A DNA stretch of 13,237 nucleotides, taken from CAYFMP01 sp964344215. Its GTDB lineage: Bacteria; Pseudomonadota; Alphaproteobacteria; Rhodospirillales; Casp-alpha2. Position 1 is the stretch's first letter. Each line of letters begins with the position of its first letter. The position numbers and the translations under genes were made by a program. Below, piece by piece: positions 1-8,513 of this stretch. The notes below the pieces were generated by a model. That model was given only the letters and a program-made list of their open reading frames with translations, did not search any database and was not told where the DNA came from. The stretch is taken from contig CAYFMP010000090.1 of the NCBI GenBank assembly GCA_964344215.1, positions 1-13,237 of the forward strand. The letters run 5' to 3'.

Positions 1-135
1 CCGGCGTCGTCGAGGAGGCTCGCCGATGCACCACATCGCCTTCGCATCCTCTCCTGGCCGGCAGGCCGCAACACCGATCTCAGCCGCTTCCATATCAACG
101 TGACCCGCTCGAGAAGCGTCATTTCTGGAGATTAA
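1..135 (+). CDS. Possible 3' end of an unrecognised plus-strand gene (partial)
   Basis: Reading from base 1, 44 codons stay open to a TAA at 133-135. The tail includes the stretch LRILSWPAGRNTDLSRFHIN and resembles no family I recognise. Codon choice fits the neighbouring genes: most third positions are G or C and five arginines use CGC. The end would overlap the ferredoxin stop by about 17 bases in a convergent arrangement. A competing minus-strand reading starts with an ATGA overlap at 122 and stays open to the window edge, but it needs many rare codons (ATA, AGA, AGG, CGA). The two readings share their third codon positions, so G/C bias alone cannot separate them. The call is tentative and the upstream sequence would settle it. 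Confidence 0.33.
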   Translation, partial: PASSRRLADAPHRLRILSWPAGRNTDLSRFHINVTRSRSVISGD

Positions 136-466
136 GGTGTTCGGCCGGAATCGAAACGATCAGGCCATCGAGGCCTTCGGTGATGGTGATCTGACAACCG
201 AGCCTCGAGGTCGGAGTCAGGCCGAAGGCGAGGTCGAGGATGTCTTCTTCCTCCTCGCAGGCCGGCTCGAGCCTGTCGAGCCAGTCGCCATCGACGATCA
301 CATGGCAGGTCGAACACGCCATGCACCCCTCGCAGGCGCCTTCCAGATCGTAGCCGTTGGTTTGTCCGATTTCGAGCACGCTCATGCCTTCAGGCGCCTC
401 GACGCGTCGGGCGGTGCCATCCGGCTCTACGAAGGTCATCGTGAACAGACGCCGCATCGGTTTCAT
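119..466 (-). CDS. fdx: Adrenodoxin-type [2Fe-2S] ferredoxin
   Basis: This is a small electron-transfer ferredoxin of the Fdx/adrenodoxin family, which supplies electrons for Fe-S cluster assembly and related reactions in the cytoplasm. Counting from the internal Met at 439, the cluster ligands are C36, C42 and C45 (motif CEGCMACSTC, a CX5CX2C pattern) and C82 in SRLGCQ. The family hallmark LDLAFGLTPTSRLGCQ is intact. Two extra cysteines, C39 and C61, stand where relatives I recall have other residues. The start is uncertain: Met codons at 466, 457 and 439 are all in frame and none has a clear ribosome binding site. I chose 466 (115 residues), while homology would allow 439 (106 residues). 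It follows sufA by 46 bases and is the last clear gene of the block. Family identity is secure and only the N-terminus is in doubt. Confidence 0.92.
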   Translation of the reverse strand: MKPMRRLFTMTFVEPDGTARRVEAPEGMSVLEIGQTNGYDLEGACEGCMACSTCHVIVDGDWLDRLEPACEEEEDILDLAFGLTPTSRLGCQITITEGLDGLIVSIPAEHLNLQK

Positions 467-512
467 ATACGGTTGATCGGCAGCAGCAGAAAGGCGGCGG
501 CGACCCGCACCC

Positions 513-851
513 TCAAACGGAGAAGCTTTCACCGCAGCCACAGACGCTCTGGGCGTTGGGGTTGGTGAACACGAAGCCGCTCTGTAGCGTGTCCTCGACG
601 TAGTCCATCTCGCTGCCCATGATGAACATGACGGCGGCCGGGTCGACGAAGATCCGAACCCCCTTGGCTTCGATCTCTTCCTCCAGCCCCTTCTTCTCTT
701 CGGCGTACTCGAACACGTAGGACAGCCCCGAGCATCCCTTCGAGGAAACGCCGACGCGCAGCCCGATCACCGGTTTGTCGCTATGTTCGACCAGATGCTT
801 GACACGCTCGGCGGCGGCATCGGTGATGGTCAGTAACTGAGGCTTGTCCAT
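513..851 (-). CDS. sufA: A-type Fe-S carrier protein SufA/IscA
   Basis: This 112-residue protein belongs to the HesB/IscA/SufA family, cytoplasmic carriers that receive clusters from the SufBCD scaffold and hand them to target proteins. The three conserved ligand cysteines are present: C40 in SSKGCSGLSY, and C104 and C106 in the C-terminal SVCGCGESF. Length matches the family norm of about 110-120. The ATG at 851 opens the typical N-terminus (LLTITDAAAERVK). A purine-rich AAGGA lies about 13 bases upstream, which is rather far for a ribosome binding site. The gene sits 150 bases after sufT, with a possible promoter of its own, and is followed by the ferredoxin gene. IscA, SufA and ErpA are hard to tell apart by sequence; the SufA name rests on the operon context. 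Confidence 0.94.
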   Translation of the reverse strand: MDKPQLLTITDAAAERVKHLVEHSDKPVIGLRVGVSSKGCSGLSYVFEYAEEKKGLEEEIEAKGVRIFVDPAAVMFIMGSEMDYVEDTLQSGFVFTNPNAQSVCGCGESFSV

Positions 852-881
852 GGTCTCAACCGTGTCCTTCGTGCATTCGCT

Positions 882-910
882 TACATAGTCCTAGAGTACG
901 ACGGATTCAA
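882..910 (-). promoter_or_regulatory. Possible promoter for sufA-fdx
   Basis: On the minus strand TTGAAT (910-905) is followed after 17 bases by TATGTA (887-882). This would start transcription near 875 and leave a leader of about 24 bases before the sufA ATG. The match is moderate, with four of six bases in the -35 and three of six in the -10. It is plausible because this is the only long gap inside the minus-strand block. Transcription could also read through from sufT. Confidence 0.35.
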
Positions 911-957
911 ACGAAATCGCCTTGAAACGTGAACCGCCCTCTATTTCAAACAGTTGG

Positions 958-1001
958 GGTCTTATCGTCTGAGGGTCGCCGCGATCCCCGGACGAAAGAC
1001 C
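958..1001 (-). other. Stem-loop just after the sufT stop
   Basis: GGTCTTATCGTC (958-969) pairs with GACGAAAGACC (991-1001) in an 11-base-pair stem with one bulged base at 964. An inner GGG/CCC pairing is possible. It begins right behind the sufT TAG codon. No T-run follows on either strand, so it is not a classic intrinsic terminator. It may stabilise the upstream mRNA end or lower expression of sufA-fdx. The pairing is visible in the sequence; the role is inference. Confidence 0.45.
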
Positions 1002-1400
1002 CTACAACATGCCGAGGGCAAGCTTGGCGTCTTCGGACATCCGTTCCGGCGTCCACGGCGGATCCCAAACAAGCTTGACCTCAACCTCGCCGACACCGTC
1101 GACCTTGGCGACAGCGTCCGCCACCCAGCCGGGCAGATCGCCGGCCACCGGGCAGCCCGGCGCGGTCAACGACATCTCCGCCTTGACGGTGCCGTTGTCG
1201 GCGATCTCGAAGCCGTAGATCAGCCCGAGATCGTAGATGTTCACCGGAATCTCCGGATCGTGCACGGTCCGCATGGCCTCGACGACGGCATCCTCGGTCG
1301 CCACGGCAACTCCCTCGGCCAACGGCGCACCGGCCGTCGCCGTGAATTCCTGACCCTCTTCCAAGGTCTGGCTGGCATACGGAGAATCATAGGGGTTCAT
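1002..1400 (-). CDS. sufT: SufT-type Fe-S maturation protein (MIP18/DUF59 family)
   Basis: This 132-residue protein is of the MIP18/DUF59 family, whose SufT members help mature Fe-S proteins; the exact step is not well defined. The two family signatures are present: DPEIPVNIYDLGLIYGF at residues 48-64 and SLTAPGCP with the conserved cysteine C83. A C-terminal VKLVWDPPWTPERMSEDAK completes the domain. The first 40 residues are variable and probably flexible. The start is ambiguous: the ATG at 1400 lies 11-12 bases from an AGAGGA, while a GTG at 1406, two codons earlier, has the better spacing of about 6. The gene lies 16 bases (or 10 with the GTG start) after sufE, so the two are surely cotranscribed. 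PaaD-like relatives exist, but the neighbours point to the SUF role. Confidence 0.92.
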   Translation of the reverse strand: MNPYDSPYASQTLEEGQEFTATAGAPLAEGVAVATEDAVVEAMRTVHDPEIPVNIYDLGLIYGFEIADNGTVKAEMSLTAPGCPVAGDLPGWVADAVAKVDGVGEVEVKLVWDPPWTPERMSEDAKLALGML

Positions 1401-1416
1401 ATGCACGATTTTCCTC

Positions 1417-1836
1417 TTATCGGTTGGTCTCGATACGTCCGAGCTTCTTGAAATGCTCCAACATGGCCAACATTCCGACCTGGCGCTGCGTAGTCAACGC
1501 GCCGAGGTTGAGGCGTTCGACGTGCTCGATGGTCAATTCGTCGAGTTCGTCGGCACTCAAGCCGCTGAACGATTCGGTCATCATCGTCACCAGTCCCTTG
1601 ACGATGATGGCGTCGCTGTGGCCGCGGAAAAAGTGGCGGCCGTCCTCGACCTCGTCGACGATCCACACCTTCGACATGCAGCCGTACATGATATTGTCGT
1701 CCGTGCACCAGGCCTCGGGGAAGTCGCCGGCGTGGCGCTTGCCGATATCGATGATGTACTCGAACCGCATCTCCTCGTCGTCGATCATCTCCAGGGCATC
1801 GACGAACTCGTCGTATCTCTCCGTCGCCAAGGTCAT
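1417..1836 (-). CDS. sufE: SufE, sulfur acceptor for SufS
   Basis: SufE takes the persulfide from the SufS active site and relays it to SufB. The 139-residue length matches E. coli SufE (138). The core motif NIMYGCMSKVWIV puts the sulfur-accepting cysteine at C53, and HSDAIIVKGLV follows at residues 73-83, as in SufE. A second cysteine, C44, lies just upstream. It is SufE rather than SufU, because there is no zinc-binding cysteine set and the fold signature is SufE's. The ATG at 1836 is only 4 bases from the sufS stop (TGA CGCG ATG), which points to coupled translation and a one-to-one partner. sufT follows. Confidence 0.95.
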   Translation of the reverse strand: MTLATERYDEFVDALEMIDDEEMRFEYIIDIGKRHAGDFPEAWCTDDNIMYGCMSKVWIVDEVEDGRHFFRGHSDAIIVKGLVTMMTESFSGLSADELDELTIEHVERLNLGALTTQRQVGMLAMLEHFKKLGRIETNR

Positions 1837-1840
1837 CGCG

Positions 1841-3115
1841 TCATCCCAGCATCGTCTTCGCTTTTTCGATGGTCTCGGCCAGGGCGTCCACCTCGGCGGT
1901 CGTGTTGTAGAGACCGAACGAGGCCCTGACCGTGCCGTCGATGCCGAGCCGGTCCATCAGCGGTTCGGCGCAATGCTGGCCGACCCGGGTGGCGATGCCG
2001 TTGCGATCGAGGATCGCCGACACGTCGAACGGATGCGTGCCGTCGACCAGGAAAGAGAAGATGGCGGCCTTGTCGGACGCGCTGCCGATCAGCCGGAATC
2101 CCTCGATGGCCGACAATCGCTCGGTCCCGTAGGCGACGATGCCTTGTTCATGAGCCGAGATGTTGTCCATGCCGAGGTCCGAGACATAGCGGATGGCGGC
2201 GGCCAGCCCGATCGCCTCGACGATGGGCGGGGTGCCGGCCTCGAAGCGTTGCGGCGGTTCGGCATACGTGGTCTTCTCGAATGTGACGCGCTCGATCATG
2301 TCGCCGCCGCCCTGATAGGGCGGCATTTCGGCCAACACGTCGGCCTTGCCGTAAAGAACGCCGATACCGCTCGGACCGTAGAGCTTGTGGCCGGTAAAGA
2401 CATAAAAATCGCAATCCAAATCCCGAACGTCGACGGTGTTGTGGACGACCGCCTGGGCGCCGTCGAGCAGCACACGGGCGCCGGCGGCGTGCGCCTTGTC
2501 GACGATCTGCTTGGCCGGCGTCACGGTGCCGAGCACGTTCGAACAATGGGCGATGGCGACCAGCTTGGTCCTGGGACCGAGCAGTTTCTCGAACTCGTCG
2601 ATCAGGAACTCGCCGGCATCGCTGATCGGGGCGATCTTGAGGACGACGCCCATTTCATCGCGCAGCATCTGCCACGGCACGATGTTGGCGTGGTGCTCCA
2701 TCTCGGAAATGACGATCTCGTCGCCCTTGTCCAGGAACGTTCGGCCGTAGGTCGCGGCCACCAGGTTGATCGCCTCGGTGGCGTTGCGGGTGAAGACGAT
2801 CTCGCCTTCGCCAGCCGCGCCCAAGAAACGCGCCACCGTGAGGCGGGCGTCCTCGAAAGCATCGGTCGAGCGCTGGCTCATGTAATGGACGCCGCGATGG
2901 ACGTTGGCGTAATGGGTCTCGTAGGCGTGAGTCATGGCGTCGATGACGGCGCGCGGTTTCTGGGCGCTGGCGCCGTTGTCGAGAAATACCAGCGGCTTGC
3001 CGTAGACCGACTGCTTGAGAATCGGGAAATCCTCGCGCACGCGCTCGACGTCGAAGGCGGCGGTCGAGTTGTCGCCTGGCCGGATGCTGATCACTTTCGG
3101 CTCGCCGCGGCTCAT
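1841..3115 (-). CDS. sufS: Cysteine desulfurase SufS (class II)
   Basis: SufS is a PLP enzyme that turns L-cysteine into L-alanine and an enzyme-bound persulfide, which passes to SufE. The protein has 424 residues (E. coli SufS has 406). The PLP lysine is K244 in TGHKLYGPSGIG, the catalytic cysteine is C382 in RVGQHCAEPLMDRLG, and the N-terminal YLDNGASAQKP-like motif reads FLDNGASAQKP at 44-54. HHANIVPW (141-148) and RFEAGTPP (290-297) are also typical. The frame is open well upstream, but the ATG at 3115 is the right start: it overlaps the sufD stop as ATGA, and everything earlier is an out-of-frame shadow of sufD. About 24 extra residues precede the family core. SufE lies 4 bases downstream. 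Confidence 0.97.
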   Translation of the reverse strand: MSRGEPKVISIRPGDNSTAAFDVERVREDFPILKQSVYGKPLVFLDNGASAQKPRAVIDAMTHAYETHYANVHRGVHYMSQRSTDAFEDARLTVARFLGAAGEGEIVFTRNATEAINLVAATYGRTFLDKGDEIVISEMEHHANIVPWQMLRDEMGVVLKIAPISDAGEFLIDEFEKLLGPRTKLVAIAHCSNVLGTVTPAKQIVDKAHAAGARVLLDGAQAVVHNTVDVRDLDCDFYVFTGHKLYGPSGIGVLYGKADVLAEMPPYQGGGDMIERVTFEKTTYAEPPQRFEAGTPPIVEAIGLAAAIRYVSDLGMDNISAHEQGIVAYGTERLSAIEGFRLIGSASDKAAIFSFLVDGTHPFDVSAILDRNGIATRVGQHCAEPLMDRLGIDGTVRASFGLYNTTAEVDALAETIEKAKTMLG

Positions 3116-4467
3116 CCTTCTTCCCTCCACTCGTCGGAAAGATAGCAACGCGCCGGCAGCCAGTGGACGATCTTGTCCATGACGGCGGCCCGGACTTCCT
3201 CCGACTCGATCTCGTTGACCGCCTCGCCGAGGAACGACTGAATCAGCAGATTGCGGGCCAGCGCATCCGGGATGCCTCGCGAACGCAGATAGAACAGAGC
3301 CGTTTCGTCGAGCTGACCGGTGGTGGCGCCGTGCGAACATTTGACGTCGTCGGCGTAGATCTCCAGCTCCGGCTTGGCGTCCATCTCGGCCCCGTCCGAC
3401 AACAGCAACGCCTTCGAAAGCTGGTGGCCGTCGGTGCGCTGGGCGTCCTTGTGAACGACGATGCGGCCCTGGAAGACGGCGTGCGCCTCGTCGTCCAACA
3501 CGCCCTTGAAGACCTCCCGGCAATTCGTATTGGGAACCAGGTGCTCGATCTGGGTGGTGTTGTCGCAATGCTCGCGGCCGCGCATCAAATAGGCGCCGTT
3601 CAAGCGGCATTTGCCGCCCTCGCCCTCGAGGCGGGCAAATACCTCGGTGCGGCTCAAACGGCCGCCGATGGAAAGACCGAAGCTCTCGTAGGTGGCGTCG
3701 CGGCCGATCCGGATATGCTCGCTTCCCAAGTGCATGGCGTCGAGAGTCTCCTCCTGCACCCGATAGCGCCGCAGGTGGGCGCCCGCGCCGAGGCTGATCT
3801 CGGTCGTCGCGTTGGTGAAATAGGCGCCGGTGCCGATGCCGGCGAAGTGCTTGACGATGGTTGCCTGGCTGCCGTCCTCCAGGACCACCAGGTTACGCGG
3901 ATGGTAGGCGACCGGGGCGTCCGTCAGACCGGCGATGAAAACGAGCTCGATCGGCTTGTCGACGACGGCGCCCTCGCCGATGCGGACGATCAGACCGGAA
4001 TCCATCAGCGCCGTGTTCAAGGCCAGCATCGGTTGTTCCTGGTCGGCGACGGCGCGCCCGAGATGAGCCTCGACCCAGTCGGGGTCGCGCACCAGCGCAT
4101 CGGTCAGGCACTCGACGTGAACGCCTTCGGGCAGAGCCTCGACGGTGGACAGGTCGCGGCGCGGGAAGCCGTTGACGAAGACCAGACGCGGCCGCTCGGC
4201 GTCGGCCGGCAACACCGACGGAATGAGGTCGACGATGGCGGCGCCGTCGTCGCGCCGGGCGGTCCGGAACTGGGTGTCCTCGAACGGCTTCAGCCGGGTG
4301 TATTTCCAGGCTTCCGTGCGCTGGTCGGGGAGGCCGAGGCTGCAAAACCGCTCGATGCCCTCCTGGCGGCGGGAGTCGAGCCATTGAAGGCCGCTGCCCG
4401 GCAACTCGCCGCGAACGGCGGAAAATTGCTCCGGGAAAAGCTGCAACGGATTGGTCGGTATGGTCAT
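3112..4467 (-). CDS. sufD: SufD, subunit of the SufBCD scaffold
   Basis: SufD pairs with SufB, and SufC drives the complex, to assemble nascent Fe-S clusters in the cytoplasm. The protein has 451 residues, slightly longer than E. coli SufD (423). The C-terminal family motif DVKCSHGATTGQLDETALFY contains C377 and H379; the matching histidine in E. coli SufD (H360) is needed for cluster formation. The N-terminal helical part includes RTEAWKYTRLKPFED (50-64), followed by the beta-helix core and a C-terminal helical domain. The ATG at 4467 lies 29 bases after the sufC stop. A TTG eleven codons earlier is in frame but less likely. Its TGA overlaps the sufS ATG. C441 near the end is not a residue I know to be conserved. 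Confidence 0.96.
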   Translation of the reverse strand: MTIPTNPLQLFPEQFSAVRGELPGSGLQWLDSRRQEGIERFCSLGLPDQRTEAWKYTRLKPFEDTQFRTARRDDGAAIVDLIPSVLPADAERPRLVFVNGFPRRDLSTVEALPEGVHVECLTDALVRDPDWVEAHLGRAVADQEQPMLALNTALMDSGLIVRIGEGAVVDKPIELVFIAGLTDAPVAYHPRNLVVLEDGSQATIVKHFAGIGTGAYFTNATTEISLGAGAHLRRYRVQEETLDAMHLGSEHIRIGRDATYESFGLSIGGRLSRTEVFARLEGEGGKCRLNGAYLMRGREHCDNTTQIEHLVPNTNCREVFKGVLDDEAHAVFQGRIVVHKDAQRTDGHQLSKALLLSDGAEMDAKPELEIYADDVKCSHGATTGQLDETALFYLRSRGIPDALARNLLIQSFLGEAVNEIESEEVRAAVMDKIVHWLPARCYLSDEWREEG

Positions 4468-4496
4468 GGTCGCGGTTCCGTTCCGTCTCCGTATTC

Positions 4497-5246
<750 letters not shown>

Positions 5247-5284
5247 CTTGTTGTCGGTGCCTTCCGGTTGCTTCCGCGCGGCCG

Positions 5285-6742
<1,458 letters not shown>

Positions 6743-6779
6743 TTTCGTCGTACCTTTCCTGTTCGATCGCCGCCGGCCG

Positions 6780-7910
6780 CTATTCGGCCGCCGAAACGGC
6801 GCCGCCGCCGCTGCGGCGGTAAATCTCGCTCCAGGCGGCGAGGAACCTGTCGACGTCGCCTTCCTCGCTGTTCCAGCCCAGACTGACCCGTATCGCGCAA
6901 ACGGCTTCCGTCCGGTCGATCCCCATGGCGTCGACGACATGGCTGGGCTCGACCTTGCCCGACGAGCACGCGGCGCCGGCGCTGACGGCAATGCCGGCGA
7001 GGTCGAAGGCCATCACCTGGGTCTCCGAATCTACGCCCGGCATGGTCAGCAGGCTGGTATTGGGGAGCCGAGGCGCGCCTAGCCCCAGGATACGGGCCGG
7101 CGCCATCGCCAGCACGCTTTCTTCGAGGCGGTCGCGCCACGCGGCAAGGCCGGCGAACTGACCGAGGCGCTCGCCCGCTTCCGCCGCCGCCGCACCGAAC
7201 CCGGCGATGCCCGAGAAGTTCTCGGTGCCGCCGCGCCGGCCGCGTTCCTGGCCGCCGCCCAGCTGGATGGCTTCGAGGTCGACGCCGTCGGCCACCACCA
7301 GGGCGCCGACGCCGGCCGGGCCGCCGACCTTGTGGGCCGACAGCGACAGCAGATCGACGCCAAGCGCCGCCATGTCGATGGCAATCTTACCGGCCGCCTG
7401 GACCGCATCGCAGTGGACCAAGGCGCCCGCCGCGTGCGCCGTTTCGGCGATCTCGGCGACGGGCTGGATGACGCCGGTCTCGTTGTTGGCCAGCATCACC
7501 GAAACCAGGGCCGGCACCGCATCGCCGCTCAACAGTCCGGCCACCGTCCCGGCATCGACCACACCGTCCTCGTCGACCGGGATGATCTCGACATCGGCGC
7601 GCGCCTTCAGCACGGCCGGGTGCTCGACGGCCGACACCAGGACACGGTCGCGGCCGACGCCGCCGAGCGCCAGGTTGTCGGCTTCGGTGCCGCCCGAAGT
7701 AAACACCACCCGCGCCGGACCGGCGCCGACCAGGGCGGCGACGTGTTCGCGGGCGTCTTCGACCATGGCCCGAACCCGCCGGCCGAAGGCATGCACCGAG
7801 GACGCATTGCCGGTCATCGACAACGCCCGGCTGACCGCAGCCGCAGCCTGCGGCCGAACCGTGGTGGTTGCGTTGTGGTCCAAATAGACGGCGTCTTCCA
7901 TGCCCATCAT
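6780..7910 (-). CDS. NifS/IscS-type cysteine desulfurase (class I)
   Basis: This PLP enzyme removes sulfur from L-cysteine as a protein persulfide and probably serves Fe-S assembly or other thiolation. It has 376 residues, shorter than E. coli IscS (404). The N-terminal YLDHNATTTVRP (9-20), TSGGTEADN (71-79), NNETGVIQP (142-150), the PLP lysine K194 in SAHKVGGPAG, and the catalytic cysteine C315 in AGAACSSGKVEPSHV are all present and mark class I, distinct from SufS. Three Met codons (7910, 7907, 7901) compete for the start, with no strong ribosome binding site. The gene sits between iscR (48 bases) and sufB (37 bases). Its IscU partner is not in this window. It could feed SufBCD or tRNA thiolation; the sequence does not say which. 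Confidence 0.95.
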   Translation of the reverse strand: MMGMEDAVYLDHNATTTVRPQAAAAVSRALSMTGNASSVHAFGRRVRAMVEDAREHVAALVGAGPARVVFTSGGTEADNLALGGVGRDRVLVSAVEHPAVLKARADVEIIPVDEDGVVDAGTVAGLLSGDAVPALVSVMLANNETGVIQPVAEIAETAHAAGALVHCDAVQAAGKIAIDMAALGVDLLSLSAHKVGGPAGVGALVVADGVDLEAIQLGGGQERGRRGGTENFSGIAGFGAAAAEAGERLGQFAGLAAWRDRLEESVLAMAPARILGLGAPRLPNTSLLTMPGVDSETQVMAFDLAGIAVSAGAACSSGKVEPSHVVDAMGIDRTEAVCAIRVSLGWNSEEGDVDRFLAAWSEIYRRSGGGAVSAAE

Positions 7911-7958
7911 CGTGCCCGGGTCGTCGTTCGAGAGTCGTTGCTTATTCAGGCGCGGAAG

Positions 7959-8435
7959 CTATTCGGCCGCTACCGCCGAGTCGTTTTCCTGATCGTCGCG
8001 GTAGAGCTGGCCGCTGGTCCCGAGCACCCGTTTCTCGACGATGTCGGCGAGTGATACGGAACTGAGGAAGAGATAGATCTGGTTGCCCAATTCCTCCCAC
8101 AGGTCGTGGGTCAGGCAACGGCTCTTGTTGGACTTGCAGCCCCGCGGCGAGCCCGGTGCGCAGCGCGTCGTCGATATCGGTTCGTCGACGGCGAGGATAA
8201 TGTCCGACACCCTCGTCTCGGACGGTTTGCGGCTCAACATGTAACCGCCGCCCGGTCCACGCACGCTGGTCACCAGATCGCCCTTGCGCAGTTTTCCGAA
8301 CAACTGCTCGAGATAGGACAGCGATATTTCCTGGCGTTCCGCCACGTCGGCCAAGGCCACTGGCTTGCCCTGCGACTGGGTGGCGAGATCGGTCATCGCC
8401 ATGACCGCGTAACGTCCTTTGGTGCTCAGTTTCAC
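7959..8435 (-). CDS. iscR: IscR, Rrf2-family Fe-S-sensing regulator
   Basis: This 158-residue Rrf2 regulator has the IscR winged helix-turn-helix at residues 1-70 (MKLSTKGRYAVMAMTDLA, SLSYLEQLFGKLRKGDLVTS, RGPGGGY). The cluster-binding loop carries C92, C100 and C107 followed by LTH with H110, the ligand set of E. coli IscR (three Cys, one His). In E. coli the cluster-bound form represses isc and the cluster-free form activates suf. Spacing here is CX7CX6C instead of the CX5CX5C I recall for E. coli. Translation starts at a GTG (8435) with AGGAG 7 bases upstream. It heads the desulfurase-suf genes and follows cysE by 78 bases. Candidate IscR boxes upstream of cysE suggest feedback on the whole block. 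Confidence 0.96.
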   Translation of the reverse strand: MKLSTKGRYAVMAMTDLATQSQGKPVALADVAERQEISLSYLEQLFGKLRKGDLVTSVRGPGGGYMLSRKPSETRVSDIILAVDEPISTTRCAPGSPRGCKSNKSRCLTHDLWEELGNQIYLFLSSVSLADIVEKRVLGTSGQLYRDDQENDSAVAAE

Positions 8436-8442
8436 GACTTGT

Positions 8443-8447
8443 CTCCT
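8443..8447 (-). promoter_or_regulatory. Ribosome binding site that fixes the iscR GTG start
   Basis: AGGAG (8447-8443) stands 7 bases before the GTG at 8435. It supports the non-ATG start, which is also where the conserved MKLSTKGRYA begins. Confidence 0.8.
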
Positions 8448-8465
8448 AACAGTTCGATCGTCCGA

Positions 8466-8496
8466 GGATTGGGCTTGCGCCCCGCTGTGCCAATCC
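8466..8496 (-). other. Inverted repeat between cysE and iscR
   Basis: GGATTGG (8466-8472) and CCAATCC (8490-8496) form a perfect 7-base inverted repeat with a 17-base loop that could extend through a bulge. No T-run follows, so it is not a normal terminator. On the minus strand the motif TTGGCA within it could serve as a -35 with a poor -10 (AATCCT) 17 bases on. It might be a hairpin that tunes read-through from cysE to iscR or an operator. Only the repeat itself is certain. Confidence 0.35.
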
Positions 8497-8513
8497 CGAT
8501 CCGGGTTCTCGAT

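Noticed and set aside
1..122. Minus-strand gene beginning ATGA at 122 and running off the left edge
   Set aside because: The ATGA overlap with the ferredoxin stop is attractive, but the short reading is rich in rare codons (ATA, AGA, AGG, CGA) and arginine. The plus-strand frame has better codon use. Not excluded without more sequence.
1424..3145. 573-codon plus-strand open frame opposite sufS and sufE
   Set aside because: It is antisense to two well-recognised genes, shows no domain, and is explained by the G/C-rich third positions of the real genes.
3116..3610. N-terminal extension of SufS
   Set aside because: The extension overlaps sufD in another frame and reads as Arg/Pro-rich shadow; the ATGA overlap at 3115 is the natural start.
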